This document shows, piece after piece, positions 34,387 to 43,440 of a DNA stretch of 64,000 nucleotides; position 1 is the stretch's first letter; every line of letters begins with the position of its first letter. A model generated the notes under the pieces. That model was not told the origin of the DNA. It saw only the letters and a program-made list of their open reading frames with translations, and searched no databases. The DNA lies in contig DASTBV010000129.1 in the NCBI GenBank assembly GCA_035711805.1, positions 85,882 to 149,881 on the forward strand, in the 5' to 3' direction. Made by a program: the position numbers and the translations under genes. The stretch is from Gp6-AA40 sp035711805. Its GTDB lineage: Bacteria; Acidobacteriota; Vicinamibacteria; Vicinamibacterales; UBA2999.

Positions 34387-36846
34387 ATGACGAACCTTGA
34401 CCAAGCCTCCGCGCCCGCCGCCGGTCCCTCTGTCGCACAACGCTGGCTGCCGGCGCTTCTCCTTCTTTTCATCGGATCGGGCTGCGCCGCACTTATTTAC
34501 GAAGTCGTCTGGTTCCAGCTTCTGCAACTGTCGATCGGTTCATCGGCGGTTTCACTCGGCGTGCTCCTCGGAATTTTCATGGGCGGGATGTGCCTGGGCA
34601 GCCTGTTGCTTCCCAGGTACATTGATCCAAGTCAGCATCCGCTGCGCGTCTATGCATACCTGGAGCTCGGGATCGGTCTCTGCGGATTGATCGTGCTGTT
34701 CCTGGTGCCGGTCGTCGGCGACCTGTACACGCGGGTTGCGGGCACCGGTCAGGCGAATCTGTTCCTCCGCGCCATCGTCGCGGCGTTGTTCCTGATTCCG
34801 CCGACGCTGCTGATGGGGGCGACGCTTCCGGCGATTGCCCGATGGGTCGAGGCCACGCCCAGCGGCGTGGCGTGGCTTGGCTACTTCTACGGCGGCAATC
34901 TGGCAGGCGCGGTGATCGGCAGCCTGCTGGCGGGGTACTACCTGCTGCGCGTCTTCGATATGTGGACGACGACATTCGTGGCGGTGGCGTTGAACGTCAT
35001 CGTCGCCGGACTCGCGCTCCTGATTGCCAGGCGAACCGAGTCGGCCGTCGGCGTCTCGGCATCCGCGTCGGAATCGGTTGCGACGGTTCCCGGCGCGCGT
35101 CTCGTCTATATCGCGATCGGCTTGTCCGGGCTGACCGCGCTTGGCGCCCAGGTCGTGTGGACCCGTATGCTCTCGCTGATCTTCGGCGCCACGACCTACA
35201 CGTTCTCGCTCATTCTGGCCGTCTTCCTCGTTGGCCTCGGTATTGGCAGCAGTCTGGGGGCGGCGGTGGCGCGTGGCGGCCGCAACACGCGCATCGCGCT
35301 CGGCTGGACGCAGGTCGGACTCTGCGCAACGCTGGCCTGGGCCGCCTATCAGACGAGCGGCTCGCTTCCGTTCTGGCCAATCAACCCGTCCATTTCGACG
35401 TCGCCGATCTACAACGTGCAGCTCGACCTGGTGCGCGCGATATGGGTGATGCTGCCAGGCGCGATTCTGTGGGGCATGAGTTTCCCGCTCGCACTGGCCT
35501 CGGTCGCGGCGCCGGGCCAGGACCCCGGCCGGCTCGTCGGCGGCGTCTACGCGGCGAACACGCTTGGCGCCATCGTCGGTTCGCTCGTCACCGGCCTCGT
35601 TCTGGTTGCCACGATCGGCACGCAGATGACGCAGCAGGTGCTGATTGGACTGGCTGCGCTGTCCGGACTGCTGATGCTGATGCCGGGCGAAGGAGAGGCA
35701 CGCAAGCCGCTTGCGTCCACGCCGGTGGTCGTCATCGGCGTGGCGCTGGTTGCGGGGCTGCTGGCGCGCGCCGTTCCGCCGCTGCCAGGCATCCTCGTCG
35801 CGTATGGGCGCTATGCCGCGACCTGGGTTGGCCAGAACGAGATCGTATACGTCGACGAGGGAATCACGGCATCTGTCGCGGTCAGCCGTACGCCAAACGG
35901 AGTCCTCAATTACCACAACGCCGGCAAGGTGCAGGCCTCGAGCGAGCCGCAGGACATGCGCCTGCAGCGGATGCTCGGTCACATCACGACGCTCGTGCCG
36001 AAAACGCCGTCACGCGTCCTCGTGATCGGCTGCGGCGCCGGCGTCACCGCGGGGGCCGTGTCGATTGATCCAGCGGTCAAGCGTCAGACCATTGCCGAAA
36101 TCGAGCCGCTGGTGCCGCGCGTCGTCTCGACGCACTTCGCCGAGCACAACTTCGACGTGGTGCGGAACCCGAAGGTCGACATCCATCTGGACGACGCCCG
36201 CCACTACCTGTTGACAACGGACGAGAAGTTCGACGCGATTACATCCGATCCGCTCGATCCCTGGGTGAAAGGGGCGGCGACGCTCTATACACGCGAATTC
36301 TTCGAGGTGGTCAAGCGACATCTGAACCCGGGCGGGGTGGTCACGCTCTTCGTCCAGCTGTACGAGAGCAACGAGGCCGCGGCGAAGAGCGAAATCGCGA
36401 CGTTCCTCGAAGCGTTCCCTGACGGCGCGGTGTTCGCCAACACCATCAATGGCCAGGGGTACGACCTCGTGCTGTTCGGACAGCTTGGCGGCGGCAAGAT
36501 CAACGTGGACGAGGTCCAGAAGCGTCTGGACGATCCCGCCAATTCGGCCGTCGCCGACTCGCTGCGGCAGGTCGGGATCAATTCAGCGATCGAGCTGTTT
36601 GCGACCTATGGCGGCAGCCGGCGCGACATGCAGAACTGGCTGCGCGACGCGCAGATCAACACCGATCGCAATCTGAAGCTGCAGTTCCTGGCCGGCCTTG
36701 GATTGAACCTGTATCAGAGCGACGCCATCTACCAGGCGATGAAGCGCGAGGCGAAGTATCCCGAGTACCTGTTCGAAGGTTCGCCTGAAACGCTGCAGCA
36801 GCTCCGGGCGAGGATCGACGCGAATCTGGGAGGACGATCATTCTGA
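34387..36846 (+). CDS. Fused MFS-like membrane domain and spermidine-synthase-like domain
   Basis: 819 residues. Residues about 20-470 contain roughly 12 hydrophobic helices (SGCAALIYEVVWFQLL, LTALGAQVVWTRMLSLIFG repeat pattern). From about residue 480 a soluble spermidine-synthase-like Rossmann domain begins, with RVLVIGCGAGVTAGA near residue 548 and DARHYLLTTDEKFDAITSDPLDPW further on. Such fusions are common in environmental bacteria. They may make or export a polyamine-like aminopropyl product, but activity is unproven. The TGA stop lies at the first bases of an EcoRI-site-rich repeat shared with glgC. Confidence 0.88.
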   Translation: MTNLDQASAPAAGPSVAQRWLPALLLLFIGSGCAALIYEVVWFQLLQLSIGSSAVSLGVLLGIFMGGMCLGSLLLPRYIDPSQHPLRVYAYLELGIGLCGLIVLFLVPVVGDLYTRVAGTGQANLFLRAIVAALFLIPPTLLMGATLPAIARWVEATPSGVAWLGYFYGGNLAGAVIGSLLAGYYLLRVFDMWTTTFVAVALNVIVAGLALLIARRTESAVGVSASASESVATVPGARLVYIAIGLSGLTALGAQVVWTRMLSLIFGATTYTFSLILAVFLVGLGIGSSLGAAVARGGRNTRIALGWTQVGLCATLAWAAYQTSGSLPFWPINPSISTSPIYNVQLDLVRAIWVMLPGAILWGMSFPLALASVAAPGQDPGRLVGGVYAANTLGAIVGSLVTGLVLVATIGTQMTQQVLIGLAALSGLLMLMPGEGEARKPLASTPVVVIGVALVAGLLARAVPPLPGILVAYGRYAATWVGQNEIVYVDEGITASVAVSRTPNGVLNYHNAGKVQASSEPQDMRLQRMLGHITTLVPKTPSRVLVIGCGAGVTAGAVSIDPAVKRQTIAEIEPLVPRVVSTHFAEHNFDVVRNPKVDIHLDDARHYLLTTDEKFDAITSDPLDPWVKGAATLYTREFFEVVKRHLNPGGVVTLFVQLYESNEAAAKSEIATFLEAFPDGAVFANTINGQGYDLVLFGQLGGGKINVDEVQKRLDDPANSAVADSLRQVGINSAIELFATYGGSRRDMQNWLRDAQINTDRNLKLQFLAGLGLNLYQSDAIYQAMKREAKYPEYLFEGSPETLQQLRARIDANLGGRSF

Positions 36847-36875
36847 ATTCAGAATTCTGAATTCAGAATTCAGAC
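36841..36875. repeat. GAATTCTGAATTCAGAATTC palindromic array
   Basis: Alternating TTCTGAA and TTCAGAA words give a self-complementary block with several GAATTC sites. It carries the stop codons of both converging genes (TGA at 36844 on plus; TGA at 36872-36870 on minus). Confidence 0.9.
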
Positions 36876-38135
36876 TACTACTCCCGGCCGAATCACGCCG
36901 TTCTTCGGCACCACGATGATGCCGCTGCGGATGTAGTAGCCATCCCCGTCGGCGTGCTCGACGTCCTGCTCGTTGACGAGGCGCGCGCCATCGCCGATGC
37001 GCGCGTTCTTGTCGATGATCACCCGATTGAGCACGACGTCGCGGCCGACGCCGAGCGCCGGCAGGTCGCCGGGCGGCTCGCCGTCCTCGTAAAAGTCGGC
37101 GCCGAGCAGCACCGAGCGCTCGATGCGCGCGCCGGCGTCGATCACGCCGCGAACACCCACCACGGAATCGGCGATCTGGCAGCGGTTGAGGGAGCAGCCC
37201 TCGCCGACGATGGAGCCGGTCAGGTGGCTGTCGAACACGCTCGACGTCGGCAGGTGCCGCAGATGCGTATAGATCGGCTGCTCCGGATCCCAGAACCGGA
37301 ACGGCGCGTCCCGTCTGCCCAGCATCACGTTCGCCTGGTAGAACGACTCGATCGTCCCGACATCCGCCCAGTAGCCGCGGTGGAGATACGGCATCACCTT
37401 GTATTTCCCCAGCGCGTTCGGGATCAGCTCACGGCCGAAATCGATGCCGGCTTCGCGGTGCAGCATGTCGATCAGCACCCGGCGCGTGAACACGTAAATA
37501 CCCATCGACGCCATGAACGGCAGGTCGTCGCTGTGCGTGGCAAACGTCGAACCGGCCGGAATGCTCTGTCCGATCTGCGCCAGGCGCTCGGCCTTCGGCT
37601 TTTCCTCGAAGGCGACGATGGTGCCGTCGCGATCGAAGCGGAAGATGCCCATCTCGGTCGCGGTCGCGGGATCGACCGGTTGCGCGGCAATGGTGATGTC
37701 GGCGCGGTTCGACCGGTGCGCGTCGACGAGCGCCGCGTAGTCCATCCGGTACAGATGGTCGCCGGCCAGGACCAGCTCGTATTCAGCGTCGTGCTGGCTG
37801 AAGTGGCGGACGGCCTGCCGGACGGCGTCAGCCGTTCCCTGGTACCAATGGGGGTTGTCCGGCGTCTGCTCGGCCGCCAGAATCTCCACGAAGCCACTCG
37901 AGAAGCGATCGAGGCGGTAGGTTCCGGAGATGTGCCGGTTGAGCGACGCTGAATTGAACTGGGTGAGGACGAATATCCGCCGGATGTCGGCGTGCAGGCA
38001 GCCGCTGATCGGCACGTCGATGAGACGGTATTTGCCGCCGATCGGGACGGCCGGCTTGGAACGCGTGGCGGTGAGCGGAAACAGCCGCGATCCCTGTCCG
38101 CCGCCGAGGATGATTGCGAGCGTGTCGTTGGACAT
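36870..38135 (-). CDS. glgC: Glucose-1-phosphate adenylyltransferase
   Basis: 421 residues from ATG 38135 (MSNDTLAIILGGG); an ATG six codons earlier is possible. The nucleotidyltransferase domain has GGGQGSRLFPLTATRSKPAVPIGG, VLAGDHLYRMDY near residue 125 and the sugar-site FEEKPKA near 180. WADVGTIESFYQANV follows, then the C-terminal left-handed beta-helix that binds allosteric effectors. Makes ADP-glucose for glycogen or trehalose. No other glg gene is in the window. Its stop codon lies in a repeat. Confidence 0.95.
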   Translation of the reverse strand: MSNDTLAIILGGGQGSRLFPLTATRSKPAVPIGGKYRLIDVPISGCLHADIRRIFVLTQFNSASLNRHISGTYRLDRFSSGFVEILAAEQTPDNPHWYQGTADAVRQAVRHFSQHDAEYELVLAGDHLYRMDYAALVDAHRSNRADITIAAQPVDPATATEMGIFRFDRDGTIVAFEEKPKAERLAQIGQSIPAGSTFATHSDDLPFMASMGIYVFTRRVLIDMLHREAGIDFGRELIPNALGKYKVMPYLHRGYWADVGTIESFYQANVMLGRRDAPFRFWDPEQPIYTHLRHLPTSSVFDSHLTGSIVGEGCSLNRCQIADSVVGVRGVIDAGARIERSVLLGADFYEDGEPPGDLPALGVGRDVVLNRVIIDKNARIGDGARLVNEQDVEHADGDGYYIRSGIIVVPKNGVIRPGVVV

Positions 38136-38198
38136 GCGAGGCATACAGCACAATCATTCGCCGTGCCGAGCCGCGATTATGTCTCGCTTTCGTGCGGG

Positions 38199-39200
38199 CT
38201 ACTCGAATCCGATGAACGCGAGCAGCTCGTAGGTGAGGGCCGCGATCAGCGCCGACGCGGGAATCGTCAGGATCCACGCCCAGACAATGCGGCCGGCTAC
38301 GCCCCAGCGGACGGCCGACAGCCGCCGCACGGCGCCGACCCCGACGATAGCGCCGGTGATGGTGTGAGTGGTGCTGACGGGGATGCCGAGGCCGCTGGCC
38401 GTAAACAGCGTGATCGCGCCGGCCGTCTCCGCCGCGAACCCGCCGAATGGCTGCAGCTTGGTGATCTTGCTGCCCATGGTGTGGACGATCCGCCAGCCGC
38501 CCGAGAGCGTGCCGAGTGCAATCGCCATATGGGCCGCGATGATCACCCAGAACGGAATCTCGAACGTGCTGAGGTAGCCGGCGGTAAACAGCACGCCGGC
38601 AATGATGCCCATGGTCTTCTGCGCGTCGTTGGTGCCGTGGCCGAGGCTGTACAGCGCGGCGGAGACGAGCTGGAGACGGCGGAACCAGCGGTCGACCCGC
38701 GCCGGCGAGAAACCACGGAACAGCCAGAGCGAGATGACCGAGATCAGGAGCCCGAGCCCCATGCCCATCATCGGGGCGAACACGATAAAGACCAGCGTTT
38801 TCGTCCACCCGGAGGCGATCAGCGAGCCGAACCCGGCTTTGGCGATTGCCGCGCCAGCGTAGCCGCCGACGAGCGCGTGCGATGAACTTGTCGGCAGCCC
38901 GTAATACCAGGTGATGAGATCCCAGATGATCGCACCCGCGAGGCCGCCGAAGATGACCGCGGAGGTGACGACCTGGAGATCGATCATCCCGGAACCGACG
39001 GTCTTGGCCACGGCCGTGCCGAATCCGAACGCGGCCAGGAAGTTGAACGTGGCCGCCCAGACCACGGCCTGGCCGGGGGTGAGGACGCGCGTCGCGACGA
39101 TCGTCGCGATTGAGTTGGCCGCGTCGTGGAACCCGTTGATGAAGTCGAAGACGAGCGCGACGGTAATCAGCGCGAGGACGCCAAGCAGGACCGGATCCAT
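38199..39200 (-). CDS. pit: Low-affinity inorganic phosphate transporter (Pit family)
   Basis: 333 residues with about ten membrane helices. The two PiT signature blocks are FDFINGFHDAANSIATIVATRVL (residues 18-40) and SLGHGTNDAQKTMGIIAGVLF near residue 195. Symports metal-phosphate with protons or sodium. The ATG shares its A with the TGA of the upstream DUF47 gene (TGATGG), so the two are coupled, the usual arrangement for DUF47-Pit pairs. A probable Pho box lies upstream of the pair. Confidence 0.95.
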   Translation of the reverse strand: MDPVLLGVLALITVALVFDFINGFHDAANSIATIVATRVLTPGQAVVWAATFNFLAAFGFGTAVAKTVGSGMIDLQVVTSAVIFGGLAGAIIWDLITWYYGLPTSSSHALVGGYAGAAIAKAGFGSLIASGWTKTLVFIVFAPMMGMGLGLLISVISLWLFRGFSPARVDRWFRRLQLVSAALYSLGHGTNDAQKTMGIIAGVLFTAGYLSTFEIPFWVIIAAHMAIALGTLSGGWRIVHTMGSKITKLQPFGGFAAETAGAITLFTASGLGIPVSTTHTITGAIVGVGAVRRLSAVRWGVAGRIVWAWILTIPASALIAALTYELLAFIGFE

Positions 39201-39826
39201 CAGCTGTACTTGACGACGACGCCTTCGAGCAGATTGCCGACGTCCTCACAGCGATCGGTGGCCGCTTCGAGGAAGTCGAAGATCTCCTTCCACTTGATGA
39301 CGGTGATCGGGTCGCGCTCTTCGTCGAAGAGCGCGACGATGGCGTCCTGGTGCACGCGGTCGGCTTCGCGCTCGAGCTGGTTGACGCGGGCCGCGATCTC
39401 GAGGACGCCGCCGCGCCGCTTCTCCAGCGCAGCGAGCGCCTCCGTGATGCGATCCATCGATTCGCAGACGATGTCCGCCAGCCGCCGGGCGCCCGGGCGG
39501 ATGCGGTCGATCTTGTAGAGGCGCGTCACAGCGGCCGCCGCGTCGATCGCATCCATCACGTCGTCGAGGGAAATGGCCAGCGCGTGGATGTCTTCACGGT
39601 CGAGCGGCGTCACGAACGTCCGGTTGACGCTGTCGATGATGCCGCGCGTTCTGCCGTCGCAGTTGTGCTCGACGTCCTTGATGGCGTCCGCTTTGGCCAT
39701 GTCGGGCGGATCGCTGGACATCATCTGCTTGAGAAGCTTGGCGCCGTTCCGGATCTCCTCGGAGAGCCCCACGAAGTCGTCGAAGAAATGTTCTGAACGG
39801 GGAATCAGGCTGAACGCCACTCGCAC
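39200..39826 (-). CDS. DUF47/PhoU-like phosphate transport accessory protein
   Basis: 208 residues of all-helical PhoU-like fold. Metal-binding type segments are visible: EHNCDGRTRGIIDSVNRTF near residue 52, LDREDIHALAISLDDVMDAIDAAA near 75, and ECADRCEDVGN-like ATDRCEDVGNLLEG near the end. DUF47 proteins pair with Pit transporters and are thought to control them. It starts at ATG 39826, 58 bases downstream of a triple TGTAAC direct repeat. Confidence 0.92.
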   Translation of the reverse strand: MRVAFSLIPRSEHFFDDFVGLSEEIRNGAKLLKQMMSSDPPDMAKADAIKDVEHNCDGRTRGIIDSVNRTFVTPLDREDIHALAISLDDVMDAIDAAAAVTRLYKIDRIRPGARRLADIVCESMDRITEALAALEKRRGGVLEIAARVNQLEREADRVHQDAIVALFDEERDPITVIKWKEIFDFLEAATDRCEDVGNLLEGVVVKYS

Positions 39827-39883
39827 CTCGACCGTTTCGAAGTCCGGGCATGTGACCGGACGGCGCGCATCGTACCAGATCCG

Positions 39884-39911
39884 GTTACAACCACGTTACA
39901 TGGCCGTTACA
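39884..39911 (-). promoter_or_regulatory. Probable Pho box: three TGTAAC repeats, 11-bp period
   Basis: Plus strand shows GTTACA at 39884, 39895 and 39906, each separated by five bases. On the minus strand this reads TGTAAC-N5-TGTAAC-N5-TGTAAC toward the DUF47-pit operon. The 11-bp periodicity and TGTAAC/TGTCA core agree with PhoB/PhoP binding sites. It sits 58 bases before the DUF47 start, so it is well placed as an activator site. Confidence 0.72.
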
Positions 39912-40080
39912 CCGCCTGTCCTGTCGGCGCCGAATGGATGAACTTCGCAGAGGACACCGCCGAATCCAACTTATCCGTAAAAGTCCTTCAGATACAGCAT
40001 TTAGCCGATCGGCAATGCTGGCATAACGCTTGGAGTTACCGGCGTGGAGCGTCTCGGACACCGGGACCAAGGAGACAGTG

Positions 40081-40533
40081 ATGACCATGAGTCCGGTTTC
40101 GGCAGCAGTTGCAGGAGCGTTGATTTCAGGCGCGGCGATGTATGCCGTCGGGCCGCGCGCGGAGCGGGTTGACGCGTTCGCGCAGCAACCGACCGCGTAT
40201 GTCCAGACGGTTGATGGCCAGATCATCCCCGTGACGCCGGCAACGCCGGCCGCGGGCGTCAGCTCGCTGCAGCCGGGCTTTGTCCCCGTGGCTCAGCCGG
40301 CGGCGGTTGTGCCCCAGCGCACGGTCTACCGGACGGCGGCTCCGGCGCAGGAGCGTGTGGTCGTCCAGCGTGAGCGCAGCGGTCGCACGTGGCAGAAGAC
40401 CGCGATGGTCATCGGCGGGTCGGCCGCCGGCGGTGCCGGTGTGGGTGCTATCGTTGGAGGGAAGAAGGGCGCGCTGATCGGCGCGGCGCTCGGTGGCGGT
40501 GCAGCTTCGATATACGAAGCGTCCAAGCGCTAA
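40081..40533 (+). CDS. Glycine-zipper (YMGG-like) envelope protein
   Basis: 150 residues from ATG 40081, with an AAGGAG ribosome-binding site at 40069-40074, six bases upstream. An N-terminal hydrophobic segment (AAVAGALISGAAMYAVG) looks like a signal. A Pro/Val/Gln-rich linker follows (residues 35-95). The C-terminus (about 107-142, VIGGSAAGGAGVGAIVGGKK and a second glycine run) is a glycine zipper, as in small membrane-associated stress proteins. Good ribosome-binding site and a strong terminator after the stop suggest a well-expressed monocistronic gene. Confidence 0.8.
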   Translation: MTMSPVSAAVAGALISGAAMYAVGPRAERVDAFAQQPTAYVQTVDGQIIPVTPATPAAGVSSLQPGFVPVAQPAAVVPQRTVYRTAAPAQERVVVQRERSGRTWQKTAMVIGGSAAGGAGVGAIVGGKKGALIGAALGGGAASIYEASKR

Positions 40534-40558
40534 CCGGGTACCAACGCGACGGCACGCC

Positions 40559-40595
40559 AAAGGCGAGGACGCCACACTCCTCGCCTTTCTTTTTG
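40559..40595 (+). terminator. Rho-independent terminator
   Basis: Stem AAAGGCGAGG / CCTCGCCTTT with a 10-base loop, followed by CTTTTTG. It begins 26 bases after the stop of the glycine-zipper gene. The A-rich left arm also allows some function on the opposite strand for the convergent hydrolase gene. Confidence 0.8.
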
Positions 40596-40603
40596 TACGG
40601 GAT

Positions 40604-40630
40604 GGCCCAAGGTCCAAGGCCTAAGGGCTG
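40604..40630. repeat. GGCCCAAGGTCCAAGGCC array
   Basis: Short run of AAGGCC/AAGGTCC units related to the 7076-7170 element. It ends one base before the stop of the hydrolase gene at 40632. Confidence 0.7.
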
Positions 40631-40631
40631 A

Positions 40632-41447
40632 TCAGTCCTGGGTTCCTTCACGGTCGTTGTGCCGGTCCGTTCGCGGCGCGTCCGCCGCGGCGCTATCAGC
40701 TTTACCGAGCGTCGCCAGCAGGATGTCAACTGTCTGCGCTATTTGACTTGCATGGCTAATCGTCGGTGTGCCGTCGAACGGATACCATCCGTAGAACCCG
40801 AATTGGGAGTGATTAGCGCCTGAGATCACCACGTGCCGCGTCGAGGCTGGCAGTCTCGCACGCGCCGCCCCAAGCTCATCGTCGCTCGTCGTCCCATCGC
40901 GATCACCTGACACTTGGATAACATCGACGGACGTGTTCACGAGGCTGAACGACCGCGGATGCGTCGTCGCAATGAGCACGAGGGCGGCAAATCGGCCCGG
41001 ATTGTCGAGCACGAGGCGGCTGCCGAACTCCCCTCCGCGCGAGTGACCGGCAATCACCCACCGTTGTGCCCCGAGCGCGCGCATCGCCTCCGAGGCACGA
41101 GTCGCTAAGTGCCGCGATTTCGCCGATGCCAATCCCCGGTATGGCAGGGAGACGATCGCCGTCGAGTGGCCGCGGGCGGCGATCGCCCGGGCGAGCGGCG
41201 CATAGGCAATCGGATCGACGGGTGAACCCGGAAGGAAGAGAAGTCCCGCTGCAGCGCGCCGAACTGCAACCGGCTCGAATAGCATGTCTTGCGGTCGGAC
41301 GGTGACTCGAACCGTCGCGTCAGTTTGTATCGCCAGTCGAGCCTGCGCCGTGGGGCGCGACTCGACATACATGTAAACGAGAAAACCCGCCAGCAACAGC
41401 GCGATGCCGGTGACGAAACGCGCGATGAGGGTCCGTGCTTGCGTCAC
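40632..41447 (-). CDS. Alpha/beta hydrolase, membrane-anchored
   Basis: 271 residues from GTG 41447 (MTQARTLIARF); a longer reading from 41495 is possible but less natural. An N-terminal helix (residues 8-27) anchors it. Hydrolase landmarks: nucleophile elbow VIAGHSRGGEFGSRL near residue 128, acid in QVSGDRDGTTSD, and terminal His in SGANHSQFGFYGWYP. Substrate unknown; the domain resembles DUF-type alpha/beta hydrolases of the dienelactone-hydrolase clan. Confidence 0.85.
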   Translation of the reverse strand: MTQARTLIARFVTGIALLLAGFLVYMYVESRPTAQARLAIQTDATVRVTVRPQDMLFEPVAVRRAAAGLLFLPGSPVDPIAYAPLARAIAARGHSTAIVSLPYRGLASAKSRHLATRASEAMRALGAQRWVIAGHSRGGEFGSRLVLDNPGRFAALVLIATTHPRSFSLVNTSVDVIQVSGDRDGTTSDDELGAARARLPASTRHVVISGANHSQFGFYGWYPFDGTPTISHASQIAQTVDILLATLGKADSAAADAPRTDRHNDREGTQD

Positions 41448-41524
41448 GGCAGGACAGTATAGTTTGCGCCTGCAGACGCGGACAGGTCGGATCACAGGTG
41501 TCGTGGTGCCACAATTCCCGTAAC

Positions 41525-42469
41525 GTGTCCGACACTCTCGCGCGCGAACAGCTCCTGACCGGCATTCTCGACTTCCTCGGTGGCCAGGACTTGCTGTCAG
41601 CGGCGCAAATCCGCCCGGTCCTCGAGCGTACGATCAACCAGGCCGGTTCGAACGCGCTCGTCGCGCTGAATGAGCGGTTGACGTCCGATCGAGGATGGAG
41701 TTACTACCCGCCCGACCCGCTCGCTGCAAGCGTTCACTATCAGCTGGCCGATCATTTTCTTGAATCTGGTTCGCGGGTGTCGGGATGCGAGCATCTCACG
41801 ATGGTTTGTGGCGAGCCGGTGGCGATCGTGTCGAATCACCTCTCGTACGCTGACGCCAACGTCATTCAGGTGTTGCTGCATCGCACGGGATATTCCGCGG
41901 TGGCGAATCGGCTGACAGCATTGGCCGGCCCCAAAGTGTTCGTCAACCGGCAGAGACGTTTTTCGAGTCTCTGCTTTGGCACGATCAAGGTGCCGCAGAG
42001 CAGTGAGGTCTCATCTGAGGAAGCCGTTCTGAGCGCGCGGGAGGTGGCCCGAGCGGCGCGACAAGCACTTGACGCGGCTGAGCGGCGGCTCGCTGCCGGC
42101 GATGCGTTGGTGTTGTTCGGCGAAGGGACGCGCAGTCGGACAACACACATGCAGCGAATGCTGGCGGGTGTTGCGCGTTACCTGGAGTTTCCGGGTGCGT
42201 GGGTGCTCCCGGTTGGCGTCGCGGGCAGTGAGGCCTTGTTTCCGATCGGCGACGTAACGGTTCGCCCGGCGCGAGTCTATCTGTCTATCGGGACGCCGGT
42301 CCGCGCCGATCGCCTCGTGACCGTGACCCACGCGCATCGCCAGACGATGATGGACGTTGTTGGCTTGATGATTTCGGAGTTACTGCCGCAGCGGTACCGC
42401 GGCATTTACGCGCGCCCGGATCAGTTCGTAAACGCCGCGCACGCAGTGCGCGTGGCGCGCGGCGTGTGA
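41525..42469 (+). CDS. 1-acyl-sn-glycerol-3-phosphate acyltransferase-like (PlsC domain)
   Basis: 314 residues from GTG 41525. Acyltransferase motif I is VSNHLSYADANVI (NHxxxxD, near residue 100). Motif III is LFGEGTRSRTTHMQ near residue 199. The product-binding VLPVGVAGSEALFPIG is motif IV. An N-terminal extension of about 80 residues is predicted to be helical and is not typical of PlsC. Transfers an acyl chain to a glycerol- or lipid-type acceptor at the membrane. Divergent from the hydrolase. Confidence 0.85.
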   Translation: MSDTLAREQLLTGILDFLGGQDLLSAAQIRPVLERTINQAGSNALVALNERLTSDRGWSYYPPDPLAASVHYQLADHFLESGSRVSGCEHLTMVCGEPVAIVSNHLSYADANVIQVLLHRTGYSAVANRLTALAGPKVFVNRQRRFSSLCFGTIKVPQSSEVSSEEAVLSAREVARAARQALDAAERRLAAGDALVLFGEGTRSRTTHMQRMLAGVARYLEFPGAWVLPVGVAGSEALFPIGDVTVRPARVYLSIGTPVRADRLVTVTHAHRQTMMDVVGLMISELLPQRYRGIYARPDQFVNAAHAVRVARGV

Positions 42470-42493
42470 TGGGGCTGCTGCGGCTTATTCCTC

Positions 42494-42520
42494 GACCAGC
42501 CCTTGGGCCTTGGGCCTGAT
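42494..42520. repeat. CTTGGGC array
   Basis: CCTTGGGCCTTGGGCC, related to the reverse complement of 40604-40630 and to 7076-7170. It separates the convergent acyltransferase and PAP2 genes. Confidence 0.7.
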
Positions 42521-42533
42521 CCCTGCTGCCTGC

Positions 42534-43349
42534 TTAGCGGGAGGAACCGAGCCAGGTGAAGGAGATGCCTCCTCCGCCTGGTGTAGCCGAGGGTGCAACC
42601 GCGAATTTCGCGTCGCCCTTGCCGACGGTGACGCTTCGCCCGGCGACGATGCCGATGGCGGCGCCAAAGGTCACGTCGCTGAGGAAATGGCGTTTGTCCT
42701 GGATGCGTGAGGCGGCCACGTAAGTGGCGAAGCCGTAAGCCGGGATCCCGACTTTCCAACCGAGATTGCGCTGCAGCACGGTTGCAGTGGCGAACGTGAC
42801 CGACGAGTGTCCGGACGGGAACGAATACTGGGTTCCATCCGGCCGCGTCCGGCCGACGCTCATCTTGATGGCGGCGGTCATCGACTGCGCCACGATTTGC
42901 GACTGTATGAGGTCCGCGCCGATCGTGGCGATCTTGTTGTGACCGCTGAATCGCCCCACCGCGTAGGTGCCGAGCGCGCCGAACAGCTGCATCCTCGCTC
43001 CGCCCGCCGATTCGCCGACGCCGAACACGGTGCTCAGGCGCTGCGAGCCCGACATCGCGTTCGACACTGACCGATCCGAGGTATGGCCCATCGCGGCTCC
43101 GAGGCCGCCAGCGGCGAGGATCGCGATGTTGGTCCACGACGGAAGGTTACGGAAGTCCTGAATCGCGTCGGCGACCACGTCCTGGATCCCGACTGGCGCT
43201 GGCGCCTGTGTAGCGAGAGGCGCACTATTGCGCGTATCAGACGAGATGGTCTGTGCCGCGAGTTGTCCCGGTGCCGCCAGGGCGGCGCACGAGATACAAG
43301 CGGCTACGAGCATGCGGCGGGGGCTGCGTCGAATTCGTCGGTCGCTCAT
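42534..43349 (-). CDS. PAP2-family phosphatase, exported
   Basis: 271 residues. Signal peptide (residues 10-33, ending near AAPGQLAAQ). PAP2 motifs in order: KMSVGRTRPDG near residue 164, SFPSGHSSVTFA near 178 and SRIQDKRHFLSDVTFG near 215. Acts on lipid phosphates or isoprenyl pyrophosphates outside the inner membrane. The end is a glycine-rich strand (ATPGGGGISFTWLG), perhaps an outer-membrane-type terminus. ATG start at 43349. Confidence 0.9.
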   Translation of the reverse strand: MSDRRIRRSPRRMLVAACISCAALAAPGQLAAQTISSDTRNSAPLATQAPAPVGIQDVVADAIQDFRNLPSWTNIAILAAGGLGAAMGHTSDRSVSNAMSGSQRLSTVFGVGESAGGARMQLFGALGTYAVGRFSGHNKIATIGADLIQSQIVAQSMTAAIKMSVGRTRPDGTQYSFPSGHSSVTFATATVLQRNLGWKVGIPAYGFATYVAASRIQDKRHFLSDVTFGAAIGIVAGRSVTVGKGDAKFAVAPSATPGGGGISFTWLGSSR

Positions 43350-43440
43350 CAGATTCCTGAAGTCGAGGCCAAAGCAAAGGGCAGGCCCGCCCGCCGTGGA
43401 TTAAGAGTATAGACGTGTTTCGCTGGTTTCTGGTCTGAAA

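Noticed and set aside
36841..36875. Restriction-related or cloning artefact from repeated GAATTC
   Set aside because: The block is an alternating TTCTGAA/TTCAGAA palindrome of the same kind as the other arrays in the window and carries both gene stops, so a natural repeat is the simpler reading.
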